Source: Deltaproteobacteria bacterium
GTDB taxonomy: Bacteria; Myxococcota_A; Polyangia; JAAYKL01
Assembly (NCBI GenBank): GCA_016936575.1
Contig: JAFGXQ010000002.1
Location: 1 to 56,361 of the forward strand
Direction: 5' to 3'
Length of the DNA stretch: 56,361 nucleotides
Positions within the stretch are counted from its first letter, which is position 1; every line of letters starts with the position of its first letter. A program made the translations under genes and the position numbers. The notes beneath the pieces were generated by a model. That model searched no databases and was not told the DNA's origin. It saw only the letters and a program-made list of their open reading frames with translations. Below, one piece after another: positions 1 through 7,724 of the stretch.

Positions 1-12
1 AGATTTTTTTAT

Positions 13-91
<79 letters not shown>

Positions 92-131
92 AATTATCCG
101 CCGCTGTGGATTGCAGCAAAAGGAGTTTTCA

Positions 132-740
132 ATGCCGAGAGTGGTCTCCCAAATTGGAATTTTAATCATCGATGACGACAAAGAAATTTGCGATTACATG
201 GAAACCTTTCTTGCAAGAGACGGGTTTGCCGTAAAAGCATTGACTTCTCCCCAGGATGCGGTGGAAGAGGTAAAAACGGGTCGATACCATTTGGTGATTC
301 TGGACCTGATGATGCCCAAAATTGATGGTATTGAGTTACTCGGTCAGATTCGCAAAGTAGATACCGACATCGCAGTGATTATTTTTACCGGTTATCCTTC
401 GTTGGAAACAGCGGTCGCATCGATGAAGCTCGATGTGGTGGATTACATCAAAAAACCGTTCAATCCCGAAGAATTCAGCCAGGTTATCGAGCGGGTGATC
501 AAGCGCAAGGGACTTGCCAGAAGTCCAGAAGAAGAACTGCATAAAGTTATTGGAAGCAGCATTCGCGAATTACGCAAAGAAAACGGTTTGACGCTGAAGC
601 AAATGGCCAGGCGGACATCTTTATCTGTGTCGTTGCTGTCACAAATTGAACGTGCGGAAAGTTCGGCATCTATCTCTTCTTTGTACAAAATCGCGTTGGC
701 ATTAGATACGCCTATCACATCGTTATTCGGAGATTTCTAA
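132..740 (+). CDS. Response regulator: receiver domain fused to XRE-type HTH
   Basis: A 202-residue two-domain regulator. Residues 8-120 form a CheY-like receiver with the acidic pocket D14-D16, phospho-acceptor D58 (in VILDLMMP), T86 and K108 (in KKPF). Residues 138-200 form a Cro/C1-type (XRE) helix-turn-helix, seen in [13 protein letters not shown] and [11 protein letters not shown]. The receiver should be phosphorylated by a histidine kinase, probably the one encoded just downstream, and the HTH should bind DNA. I chose ATG 132 because AGGAG (121-125) precedes it by 6 nt; an upstream in-frame TTG (111) has no SD. An XRE domain as the output of a receiver is less common than OmpR, NarL or NtrC outputs. 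Targets are unknown. Confidence 0.9.
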   Translation: MPRVVSQIGILIIDDDKEICDYMETFLARDGFAVKALTSPQDAVEEVKTGRYHLVILDLMMPKIDGIELLGQIRKVDTDIAVIIFTGYPSLETAVASMKLDVVDYIKKPFNPEEFSQVIERVIKRKGLARSPEEELHKVIGSSIRELRKENGLTLKQMARRTSLSVSLLSQIERAESSASISSLYKIALALDTPITSLFGDF

Positions 741-771
741 TCTTCATAACTCTTTTCGGCAAGGTGGCATC

Positions 772-2016
772 ATTTCCGTCGATAGGGAACATAGGACGAA
801 GAAACGCCAGTCCACCGGGGCAACCGGGCGAGAGCTGGATCAACTTTGTCGTTTTGCCGCAAGTCTCGGAACCACATTAGATGTCGATACTCTGGTACAG
901 GATGCTGTGGAGCCGCTGGTTTCTATGGCCGGCGCTGATAAAGTGATGATTGCCATCGCACAGACGGATGCACGGTTGCTGATTCCGGAAACAGCCAATT
1001 GGCAGTTACTCCCCACCGCAAAGGGAATTCCCGGACCGCCGGTGGCGTCATTGGGAACGGAAGCGGTGGCATTTGAGAGCGTGGACGAGTTGCCGCAGCA
1101 AATCGGTAGTCGTATTGGTGAGTTGCCCGGGCAAGTGGCGGTGGTTCCCCTATGGGCACATGCGCATTTGCGCGGTGTGATTTTATTGGCGCGAAAGAAG
1201 GGGCGATTTTCGTCTCATGTGTTGAAAATGTTGACCACTGCGGGACGGCAGTTGGCATTGGCGGTGGAAAATTCGAGGCTCCTGGCGGATTTGCAGGATT
1301 CCTACCGCAAGCTGATGGACACGCAGGAAGATTTAATTCGAGCGGAGCGCTTGGCGGCACTTGGTCAGTTATCGGCAACGATGGCTCATGAAATTCGCAA
1401 CCCGTTGGCCACCATTTTTTCGGCAATTTCGCAGATTCGTAAACAGAAGAATCCTGAGCTGGCAGCCACATTGCTGGACATCGCCGAAGAGGAAGCCTCA
1501 CGATTGAATACGATGGTAGCTGAGCTGTTGAAATTCGCCAGACCGCGCAAGCCGGTGTTGGAGGAAGGCGCATTACTGTCGGTGGTGACTGCTGCGGTGG
1601 AAGGCTTGTGTATAGCCAAGGATTTGCCGGAGGGACTCGTTCGCATGAGTGAGCAATCAGAAGAGGTATCATGTGTGTTTGATGGCGATTTGCTGACACA
1701 CGCGTTAGATGTTCTGATTGATAACGCGCTGGGGGCGATGGAAAACATGCCGGGCAATATTGAGGTTGGGGTTTTTGCCAGGGAATCCGGCGGAATGATA
1801 CAAGTAAAAGATAGTGGCGCTGGCATTCCGCACGAGTTAATGGCCAAGATTTTTGAACCGTTTTATTCAACCAAACCGACCGGTACCGGCTTGGGGCTGC
1901 CCACCGTGAAACGAATTGCAGAAGACCATCGCGGGAATATTGAAATTGAATCATCGCCGGGAACAGGGACGACTGTTCGATTGTTTATACAGACGAGGCA
2001 ACGTCAATTTTCTTAA
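772..2016 (+). CDS. GAF-domain sensor histidine kinase, start codon uncertain
   Basis: A soluble NtrB-like kinase. An N-terminal GAF domain is followed by a short coiled coil, an H-box (ATMAHEIRNPL, phospho-His codon at 1387), an N-box (LIDNALGAM), a G1 box (DSGAGIPHE) and F/G2 boxes (FEPFYSTKPTGTGLGL). No membrane segment is visible, so it probably senses a cytoplasmic signal through GAF. The first ordinary start, GTG 907, would cut off the first GAF helices. The frame stays open back to 706 and reads as good GAF sequence (LDQLCRFAASLGTTLDVDTL) from 838. No ATG, GTG or TTG occurs in 706-906. ATT 772 sits 4 nt after AAGGTGG (761-767), so an infC-like ATT start is my best guess. It is the probable partner of the regulator ending 31 bp upstream. 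Confidence 0.85.
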   Translation: MSVDREHRTKKRQSTGATGRELDQLCRFAASLGTTLDVDTLVQDAVEPLVSMAGADKVMIAIAQTDARLLIPETANWQLLPTAKGIPGPPVASLGTEAVAFESVDELPQQIGSRIGELPGQVAVVPLWAHAHLRGVILLARKKGRFSSHVLKMLTTAGRQLALAVENSRLLADLQDSYRKLMDTQEDLIRAERLAALGQLSATMAHEIRNPLATIFSAISQIRKQKNPELAATLLDIAEEEASRLNTMVAELLKFARPRKPVLEEGALLSVVTAAVEGLCIAKDLPEGLVRMSEQSEEVSCVFDGDLLTHALDVLIDNALGAMENMPGNIEVGVFARESGGMIQVKDSGAGIPHELMAKIFEPFYSTKPTGTGLGLPTVKRIAEDHRGNIEIESSPGTGTTVRLFIQTRQRQFS

Positions 2017-2043
2017 TTTATGCAACGGAGAGGACGCTTCAGA

Positions 2044-2568
2044 ATGAACAGATTGCAAATGTTTAATTGTATGGTGTTGATGGCGATAGTGCTTGGATGT
2101 CAGCCCGAAGAGCCCGAGTGTATTCCTTCGGGAAAGACAAAAGTGGTTGAAGTGGAGAAGACACCGCTGCCGAAAAGTGAGCTGAATAAATTGCGAGACA
2201 AGCAGGATTACTGCAAAGCATGCGCACGTTCCCCCAAGGGTTTTTTCACCTGTCAAACCGCATATGGAAAAGAGGGTGAACCCAGGAAATCTCTTCAACA
2301 GAGAGCCAGGTTGGACGCTTGTAGCGACGCCGGATACACCCCGGATACTTGTCCTGCGAATGCCATTGTGTTGCAGCAGTGTAAGGGTGACGAAAAGGAT
2401 GTAAAACCGACAGCGCTCAGCAATGCCTTGCAGGACTTGTTGCGTCAGCGAACCGGTCGAGTTAAGGAGCCAGTTTCGTCATCGCAGACGCAACACACAG
2501 AGAAATCTGTTGGCGCCGCCGCCACCGTCACCGCCGGAACAGCGGAAACGCCTGCGGCCGCAGAGTAA
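2044..2568 (+). CDS. Small Cys-containing lipoprotein
   Basis: Unrecognised protein of 174 residues. The N-terminus is a lipoprotein signal (MNRLQMFNC then a hydrophobic stretch) ending in lipobox VLGC, so it should be lipidated and membrane-anchored. The mature part has about seven cysteines in a compact domain (YCKACARS, FTCQTAYG, DACSDAGY, DTCPANA, QQCKGD), which suggests disulfides. An Ala/Thr-rich low-complexity tail follows. ATG 2044 is preferred over 2020 because GGAGAGG (2027-2033) lies 10 nt upstream and the signal begins there. It follows the kinase by 27 bp and may be co-transcribed. Its stop codon abuts the stop of the convergent ldcA-like gene with no gap. Confidence 0.75.
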   Translation: MNRLQMFNCMVLMAIVLGCQPEEPECIPSGKTKVVEVEKTPLPKSELNKLRDKQDYCKACARSPKGFFTCQTAYGKEGEPRKSLQQRARLDACSDAGYTPDTCPANAIVLQQCKGDEKDVKPTALSNALQDLLRQRTGRVKEPVSSSQTQHTEKSVGAAATVTAGTAETPAAAE

Positions 2569-2580
2569 TCATTTTTTTTT
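2552..2580. terminator. Palindrome plus T-run at a zero-gap convergent junction
   Basis: CTGCGGCCGCAG (2552-2563) is a perfect palindrome at the end of the plus-strand lipoprotein gene. Eight bases later comes a run of nine T (2572-2580) lying inside the last codons of the minus-strand gene. The hairpin would be small (4-bp stem, 4-nt loop) and the T-run is not adjacent, so it is at best a weak terminator for plus-strand transcription. No other terminator is possible between these genes because their stops touch. Confidence 0.25.
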
Positions 2581-3477
2581 GGTTGATGTTACTGAAGAGA
2601 GAACGGCAGTGGTGTCGGTCACTTCGAGCGTCATCGGGTATCCGTGAACAAATGGGCGATTGCGAGCGCCGTGGGCAGCCGGGTACATGGAAGCGACAGG
2701 TACTCCGATGGGGCGTAGATTTCGTTCCAGCACAGTTTCAACACGAACATTGTCTTTTCCCGGATGGCATTGGGTGAATTCTCCGAGCACCACGCCCGTG
2801 ATTTTGTCGAATAATCCGCTCCGACGCAGTTGCACCAGGCAACGCTCTATACGATACGGCAACTCGGTGACATCTTCTAAAAAGAGTAGCGCACCGCTAA
2901 AAGAATCGATGGGAAACGTACCGATAAGGTGCGCGAGCACGGTGAGGTTTCCGCCGAGCAACGGTCCGTTTCCCTTGCCGGGTTGAATGCTGTGGAGCGG
3001 TGTCTGGTGAGAATGATCGGGACATGTCAACAGCTTGCAGAGCAGTTGAACATCTGAAACTGAGTTTTTTGTCAGAGTTCCAGCCATAGGACCATGAATG
3101 CTGCACATGCCGTGAAACGCCCATAGATGCACCAACAGCGCAGTGATGTCAGAACTTCCGATGAGCCATTTTGGTTTCCGGCAAAACGTTTCAAACGAAA
3201 GTGAGTCAAGCAGGTCGGATGCGCCGAATCCGCCACGCGCGCAGAGTATCGCGTGAGTATCCGTCTGGTCGAGTGCGGTTTGGAGATCGTGAAGCCGGGA
3301 CTGTTTGAACCCGGCAAAAAAGCCGTCAGTATCGAATAGGTGAGGGGAGAATCGATGTGGAAACGGCAAAAGGGAAACGCCGCTTTCCACATTGTCTCGT
3401 CGAACCGGTCCGGACGGAGCGACCACGTCGACAAGGTCTGTAATAGACAGGGATTGTGGCAAAGCAAAGGTGGTCAT
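2569..3477 (-). CDS. ldcA: LD-carboxypeptidase (peptidase S66 family)
   Basis: A 302-residue protein of the S66 family, which removes the terminal D-Ala from murein tetrapeptides during cell-wall recycling (MccF-type members act on other amides). The whole family layout is present: N-terminal VAPSGP, the ARGGFGASDLL segment (80-90), the nucleophile elbow GSSDIT with Ser109, GNLTVLAHLIGT, Glu201 in LLFLEDV, and His269 in PAAHGARNRPF. These match the Ser-Glu-His triad. There is no signal peptide, as expected for a cytoplasmic recycling enzyme. The gene is convergent with the lipoprotein gene and follows a lipoprotein gene on its own strand by only 9 bp. The C-terminus ends in a lysine run. Confidence 0.9.
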   Translation of the reverse strand: MTTFALPQSLSITDLVDVVAPSGPVRRDNVESGVSLLPFPHRFSPHLFDTDGFFAGFKQSRLHDLQTALDQTDTHAILCARGGFGASDLLDSLSFETFCRKPKWLIGSSDITALLVHLWAFHGMCSIHGPMAGTLTKNSVSDVQLLCKLLTCPDHSHQTPLHSIQPGKGNGPLLGGNLTVLAHLIGTFPIDSFSGALLFLEDVTELPYRIERCLVQLRRSGLFDKITGVVLGEFTQCHPGKDNVRVETVLERNLRPIGVPVASMYPAAHGARNRPFVHGYPMTLEVTDTTAVLSSVTSTKKK

Positions 3478-3486
3478 TAGAGCGAA

Positions 3487-4587
3487 TTATTTTACAGATA
3501 GATCACCACAGGTGACCAATAGGGAAACGAGAAAATCATCGATGAGTTCGGCCATTTCTTTGTCTTCGCTGACGATGGCCAGATGTTTTTCGATGATGGC
3601 ATTTGCACCTTCCGCTTCGGCAAGCAGGTTGAGGGTGCGGAACAGTTCATCGTCAATTACCGGCAATTCAAATAACGTTTGCATTTTGGATTTAATTTTG
3701 TCTTCGCCTTTGTCGAGCGCCACATATTCGTAGGCGGCTACCGCAGCATCGTATGCCTCATCGTTTTCGAGAATGCGAAGGGTCATGGCTGCGAGCTCCT
3801 TAATCATGGTGGGGTGTTTCAAAACTTCGACCGCCAGGGATTGCATCGCTTTTTGTAGAGATTTCATTTTTCCGATTTTTTTTAGCAGGTCCGCCATTTC
3901 ATCTTCTGCATATCCTTCGCATTGCGAAATCCATTCTTCCACTTTTTGGGCGGTTTCGTCGGATTTTCCTTCGACCGACAGTGTCAAGGCGAGGGTGAAA
4001 ATTTTCTGCGACACTTTGGGCGAGAGGTTGCTCTGAAGGGTGGCGGCGGCAAGTTTTCCCTGAATGGTGATGAGCGGCAGCAATTTGCGGATTACTTCGT
4101 TCATTCGTTCATCTTTGAGGATTTCGTTTTGAAGACGCTCCTCAAGAATTTCTTTCGCGACTTCAGTTCCTTTTGCGGTCACTTTCTTTTTATAGTCCGA
4201 TGCACCGCCAGATATGATCGCCTTTCCGAGCAGTGTCAGCTTGTTTTTTACGCCGGAGGTAGCCTTGTCTGCAATCTTGTCGATTTTCTTTTTAACGTCT
4301 TTTTGCTTGAACATTTCCGAGATAAGATAGCTGATGGCTTCAGTTACTTCTTCGGAAGCAACGGTTTTCTCAGCCACATCTTCGGCCATTTTCTTTGCTG
4401 CTTTTGATATTTTTTTTGCTGCTGCCTCCCCGAGCCAGTGTTCAATTTTTCCTTTGGCTTCGGCTTGCTGGATAGTGGTTTCGGAATCGGTATCATTATC
4501 TTCACCTGTTTTGGTGGACGGTTTTTTCGAACCGCACGCCGCAAGGCCAAGAAGCATGAGTAAAGATATCAATTGAAGCAGTTTCAT
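3487..4587 (-). CDS. Helical lipoprotein of unknown function
   Basis: Unrecognised protein of 366 residues. The lipoprotein signal MKLLQLISLLMLLGLAAC ends in lipobox LAAC. A short Ser/Thr/Asp-rich linker follows, then a mature part that looks almost entirely alpha-helical and rich in Lys, Glu and Ala, with no obvious catalytic motif. The start at 4587 is set by GGAGG five bases upstream; the longer frame to 4623 has no SD or signal. It lies 9 bp upstream of the LD-carboxypeptidase gene on the same strand, so the two are probably co-transcribed and may share a role in envelope or murein maintenance. That link rests only on position. Confidence 0.75.
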   Translation of the reverse strand: MKLLQLISLLMLLGLAACGSKKPSTKTGEDNDTDSETTIQQAEAKGKIEHWLGEAAAKKISKAAKKMAEDVAEKTVASEEVTEAISYLISEMFKQKDVKKKIDKIADKATSGVKNKLTLLGKAIISGGASDYKKKVTAKGTEVAKEILEERLQNEILKDERMNEVIRKLLPLITIQGKLAAATLQSNLSPKVSQKIFTLALTLSVEGKSDETAQKVEEWISQCEGYAEDEMADLLKKIGKMKSLQKAMQSLAVEVLKHPTMIKELAAMTLRILENDEAYDAAVAAYEYVALDKGEDKIKSKMQTLFELPVIDDELFRTLNLLAEAEGANAIIEKHLAIVSEDKEMAELIDDFLVSLLVTCGDLSVK

Positions 4588-4656
4588 TTTTCCTCCAACG
4601 GTTATAACGAAATTGATGCTCAATAGTATTGCACAAATTTAAAAAGAAAAAGAATT

Positions 4657-5142
4657 TTAAGAGTCGGTTTTTTCCGGTGCAGAGGGAAAAGTGAAGTCCA
4701 TCAACAACGCATCGTCACCGGTGTCTGTATAGTATCCTCTTCGAATGCCGGTTACCTGAAAATTCAGTTTTTCATACAGTCGTCTGGCTGCCGGGTTGGA
4801 GGCGCGAAGTTCGAGGGTGATGGAATGTATCTTTTTAGATAGACCATCGTGAATGATGTGCTGAAGCATCGAACCGCCGACACCCTTTCTCTGGTATTGG
4901 GGATGCACCGCTACTTTCAACAATTGTATTTCATCAGCTACCAGCCAGTACAGGCAGTATCCAAGCACCTGGCTTTCTCGTAAAGCCACAATTGTTCTGG
5001 ACCAGCCGATATCCGAGATTTCGCTTTGAACGGCATCCTTTGTCCACGGTGTCAAAAAGCAGGTGTTCTCTATGTTGCAGATGGCGTCCAGGTGCTCTGC
5101 TGTCGCGGATGCGATTTGGATGTCTGATGCAAAATGGGGCAT
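4657..5142 (-). CDS. rimI: Ribosomal protein S18-alanine N-acetyltransferase
   Basis: A GNAT-fold acetyltransferase of 161 residues, the usual RimI length. The acetyl-CoA-binding motif is VHPQYQRKGVGGSML. It is followed by the RimI-type stretch LELRASNPAARRLYEKLNF, which carries the catalytic Glu and Tyr positions, and by FQVTGIRRGYY. The N-terminus ENTCFLTPWTKDAVQSEI matches the family pattern. RimI acetylates the N-terminal alanine of ribosomal protein S18; some homologues modify other proteins. It has no TsaB/TsaD neighbour here. It lies 24 bp downstream of a secreted hypothetical on the same strand. Confidence 0.88.
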   Translation of the reverse strand: MPHFASDIQIASATAEHLDAICNIENTCFLTPWTKDAVQSEISDIGWSRTIVALRESQVLGYCLYWLVADEIQLLKVAVHPQYQRKGVGGSMLQHIIHDGLSKKIHSITLELRASNPAARRLYEKLNFQVTGIRRGYYTDTGDDALLMDFTFPSAPEKTDS

Positions 5143-5166
5143 AACGAATATGAGTGCTCTACCGTG

Positions 5167-5907
5167 TTACTGCACGAAACTAATTTTTCCCTGCTGAGCG
5201 AATTCTTCGAGCCACTGGGCAACGGCGCGTTGAAGTTTTTTACTACGGACAATTTTTTCATAGGCGTGTTTGGCATTCTGCCAGCTGGCGCCTTCCAGAG
5301 GGTGGCCACCCTGTTTGAACATTTTCTTCAGTTCAGCCTGCGTGGGCATCTGAATTTGATCAGACAGATATTGAAGTTGCACCATACACATGTAGAAGTT
5401 GGCGAACCAAAATTTTAAATCATCACTGGTGGCACCGCATTGGCTGAGCAACTGCTGTACGCTGGCGTTACCCCCGGCGCGACGTGTAAATCGGTTAAAC
5501 ATCTGATCGCGTTTGCCCACATCAATTTTCTCACCCACCAGGGTTGCCACATGCGCCAGTATTTTTACCACCGAGGCCAGCCTTCGCGCTTTAAACTTCG
5601 CGGCATCGTCAGCGGGGTGTTCATTCCATTCCGAACCGTATTGCTTCACTAGAAGGATCCGTGCAACCAGTTCCACATCGCTGGCAAGCAATAAAATTGC
5701 CGAAGAGTCATCGGCGGAGTTGAAGCTGATAACGGTGGAGATGCCGTCGAGTAGGATTTCTTGGTTTTCGGTCTGGGCAAGAACAGTGGAACCGCATATA
5801 GAAACTGTGAGGAGAAACAGGAAAGACACAAAATGAACTGTAAAAGGCGTCGATGCGTCGCAATCGCACCGGGTCTTATTCTTCAGTGTTAAAAGTATGT
5901 TTCTCAT
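5167..5907 (-). CDS. Secreted hypothetical protein
   Basis: Unrecognised protein of 246 residues. A polar stretch of about 23 residues precedes a hydrophobic segment (FVSFLFLLTVSICGSTVLAQ), so it probably has a signal peptide with a long n-region, cleaved after VLA or LAQ. The mature protein is mainly helical, with a single FYMCMVQLQYL segment and no catalytic motif I recognise. ATG 5907 lies inside the end of the upstream UPF0158 gene (32-bp overlap), has no clear SD and is probably read by translational coupling. The gene is likely in one operon with the UPF0158 gene and rimI. Confidence 0.7.
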   Translation of the reverse strand: MRNILLTLKNKTRCDCDASTPFTVHFVSFLFLLTVSICGSTVLAQTENQEILLDGISTVISFNSADDSSAILLLASDVELVARILLVKQYGSEWNEHPADDAAKFKARRLASVVKILAHVATLVGEKIDVGKRDQMFNRFTRRAGGNASVQQLLSQCGATSDDLKFWFANFYMCMVQLQYLSDQIQMPTQAELKKMFKQGGHPLEGASWQNAKHAYEKIVRSKKLQRAVAQWLEEFAQQGKISFVQ

Positions 5908-6670
5908 TGGCGAGGAATTCCAGAAACGATGCCGCGATGGGTAATGCTTTCGATGGCACCAGATCTACCAGTTCATGGGCTTTACGACGAAGATTGGTTC
6001 CGAAATTTTTGGTTTGACCGGCTACGTAGCGATTGCGACGAACGGTTTCAAATTTTCGGGTGGACGCACCTTCCTGCCAGGGGGCTGGGTTGGAGGCAAC
6101 GATATTTTTCGCTTTCAGCCATTCTGCGATGTGCGCCTGCAGTTTTTCCGAACGTTTGGCAAACCAGATTTCCCGTTTGTCTGCGTCCTGTACCAGCACA
6201 TCTTTAAACCGTCGAAACGCACCTTTTCCGTCGACGGCGATGTTCAGTTTGTCTTTGAGCGGGCAGTCCTCGAGCTCTTCGATGTATTCTTCCATCCAAC
6301 GGTACTGCTCTCTCGAAGAAATCGGCTCGATATATACATAGGCCGGATCCGCCTCCACTTCCTGCAGGCGACGCTCCGCATTTTCGGTGCCATTGAAAAT
6401 ACGAATGACGTCACCGCTTTTTTTATTCAGAAAACTATGGAGTTCGGGGGAGTTGTTTTCGAGTGCGCCTTCAAGCTCCGTCCAGTCGACCGCGACCAGG
6501 GTCGCGCCGGGGGGAAGTTGGATTTCTTCAGACGGCTCTGCATCATCTTGATGCCAGTCCAGATTGTCATCGCTGGTTACGGGATGCGTTTCTTTTTCGG
6601 CGGTGGTCATTTCATCGGACTCGTGAGCAATCACAGAGTTGTGCTCCGCGGAATAATTATGTTCTGTCAT
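5876..6670 (-). CDS. UPF0158 family protein
   Basis: A 264-residue protein. Its central part carries the UPF0158 signature: a start around LVAVDWTELEGALE, GDVIRIFNG, YVYIEPISSREQYRWMEEYIE, then AVDGKGAFRRFKDVL and REIWFAKRSEKL. The biochemical role of the family is not known. The N-terminal 60 residues are acidic and low in complexity; the C-terminal 70 carry a basic stretch (ETVRRNRYVAG) and a predicted helix. ATG 6670 is chosen because AGGAGAAGG lies just upstream. A sigma-70-like promoter (6788-6817) reads into it, leaving an untranslated leader of roughly 110 nt. No signal peptide, so cytoplasmic. Confidence 0.82.
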   Translation of the reverse strand: MTEHNYSAEHNSVIAHESDEMTTAEKETHPVTSDDNLDWHQDDAEPSEEIQLPPGATLVAVDWTELEGALENNSPELHSFLNKKSGDVIRIFNGTENAERRLQEVEADPAYVYIEPISSREQYRWMEEYIEELEDCPLKDKLNIAVDGKGAFRRFKDVLVQDADKREIWFAKRSEKLQAHIAEWLKAKNIVASNPAPWQEGASTRKFETVRRNRYVAGQTKNFGTNLRRKAHELVDLVPSKALPIAASFLEFLANEKHTFNTEE

Positions 6671-6787
6671 TATCCTTCTCCTGTTTCTAGTGCACAAGCA
6701 ATTCGTCTGTTGGTTTGATCCATTTCGCCGCCCCGCAGAACAGATCACAGACGTGAAAATAAAAGTAGTTCACCTTTTTCACTATAA

Positions 6788-6817
6788 ATTATAGACCAAT
6801 TTGTCGAGAAAATGCAA
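6788..6817 (-). promoter_or_regulatory. Sigma-70-like promoter for the UPF0158 operon
   Basis: On the minus strand TTGCAT (6817-6812) is followed after 18 bp by a perfect TATAAT (6793-6788). It lies in a 253-bp AT-rich gap upstream of the UPF0158 gene and points towards it. The -10 is ideal; the -35 and 18-bp spacer are acceptable. Confidence 0.55.
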
Positions 6818-6923
6818 TTGTGCAACCTTTTATTAACAATATTTCCAAAGGAATGGGTGAATTTGAATCTTGTATCGATTTAATCGCGTGAGAATATTCG
6901 GTGTCGCATCTGGATTGAATGAA

Positions 6924-7622
6924 TTATTGCGTCAGCTTGTACCCCTGCCCGTACACCGTGAGAATATGTTTCGGTTTGGCAGGGTTCTTTTCGAGTACCC
7001 GTCGCAATTTGAGAATGAAATTGTCAATGGTTCGGTTGGTGGGGTTGGCATCTATTCCCCACACCGCGTCAAGAATGTCGTCGCGAGACACAGGTTCACC
7101 CCGTTTGTCGTGTAGCACATGGAGAATAGCGGTAGCGTAGAACCCTAAATCAACCTGTTTGTTTCCAACGGTTGCGGTATACGAATCAATGTTGATAACG
7201 GCATCTCCCACTGTGATAATTCGGGAACTGCTGCGATCCGGGGAAGGGGAAATTCGACGGAAAATGGCGCGTACCCGTGCAAGCAATTCGCCAATGGAGA
7301 ACGGCTTGGTCATATAATCGTCAGCACCCGCTTCCAGCCCCCGGATGATGTCGTTTTCCTGAGAACGTGCGGAAAGTATTAAAATGGGGGTGACTGTATC
7401 GCGATGTCGTATCGCCTTGCACACATTGTATCCGTTCATACCCGCCAACATTAAATCGAGAACAATCAGATTCGGGGAGATCTCTTCCGCCTTTTGAACC
7501 CCCAGCTCGCCGGTTTGGGCATAGTCCACCTGATACCCTTCAAATTCGAATGCATCGGTCAATCCGAGCACGAGATCGGTTTCATCCTCAATGATTAAAA
7601 TACGTTTGGCTTCCTCGCTCAT
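6924..7622 (-). CDS. OmpR/PhoB-family response regulator
   Basis: A 232-residue two-domain regulator. The receiver has acidic residues EDE (12-14), phospho-Asp D56 (LIVLDLML), S84 and K106 (DYMTKPFS). The C-terminal winged helix shows the OmpR pattern (VSRDDILDAVWG, TIDNFILKLRRVLEKNP, ILTVYGQGYKL). It should bind DNA as a dimer when phosphorylated. No histidine kinase adjoins it, so it is an orphan regulator here. ATG 7622 gives the expected family N-terminus (SEEAKRILIIEDE). A GTG at 7694 would add 24 residues; neither has a visible SD. It lies downstream of the beta-propeller lipoprotein gene on the same strand. Confidence 0.88.
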   Translation of the reverse strand: MSEEAKRILIIEDETDLVLGLTDAFEFEGYQVDYAQTGELGVQKAEEISPNLIVLDLMLAGMNGYNVCKAIRHRDTVTPILILSARSQENDIIRGLEAGADDYMTKPFSIGELLARVRAIFRRISPSPDRSSSRIITVGDAVINIDSYTATVGNKQVDLGFYATAILHVLHDKRGEPVSRDDILDAVWGIDANPTNRTIDNFILKLRRVLEKNPAKPKHILTVYGQGYKLTQ

Positions 7623-7724
7623 TGAGCGAAATGTACCAAAATTTTTGTCATTGGTAAACTGATTGGGTAAATCGATTGAGCGTTGAGGAGACACATAGTG
7701 CTGTTGGAACGATGTCGACGTCGG

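Noticed and set aside
923..1954. Long minus-strand open frame (343 codons) opposite the histidine kinase
   Set aside because: It is antisense to a gene with clear kinase motifs, is Pro/Arg-rich, and has no SD or recognisable domain.
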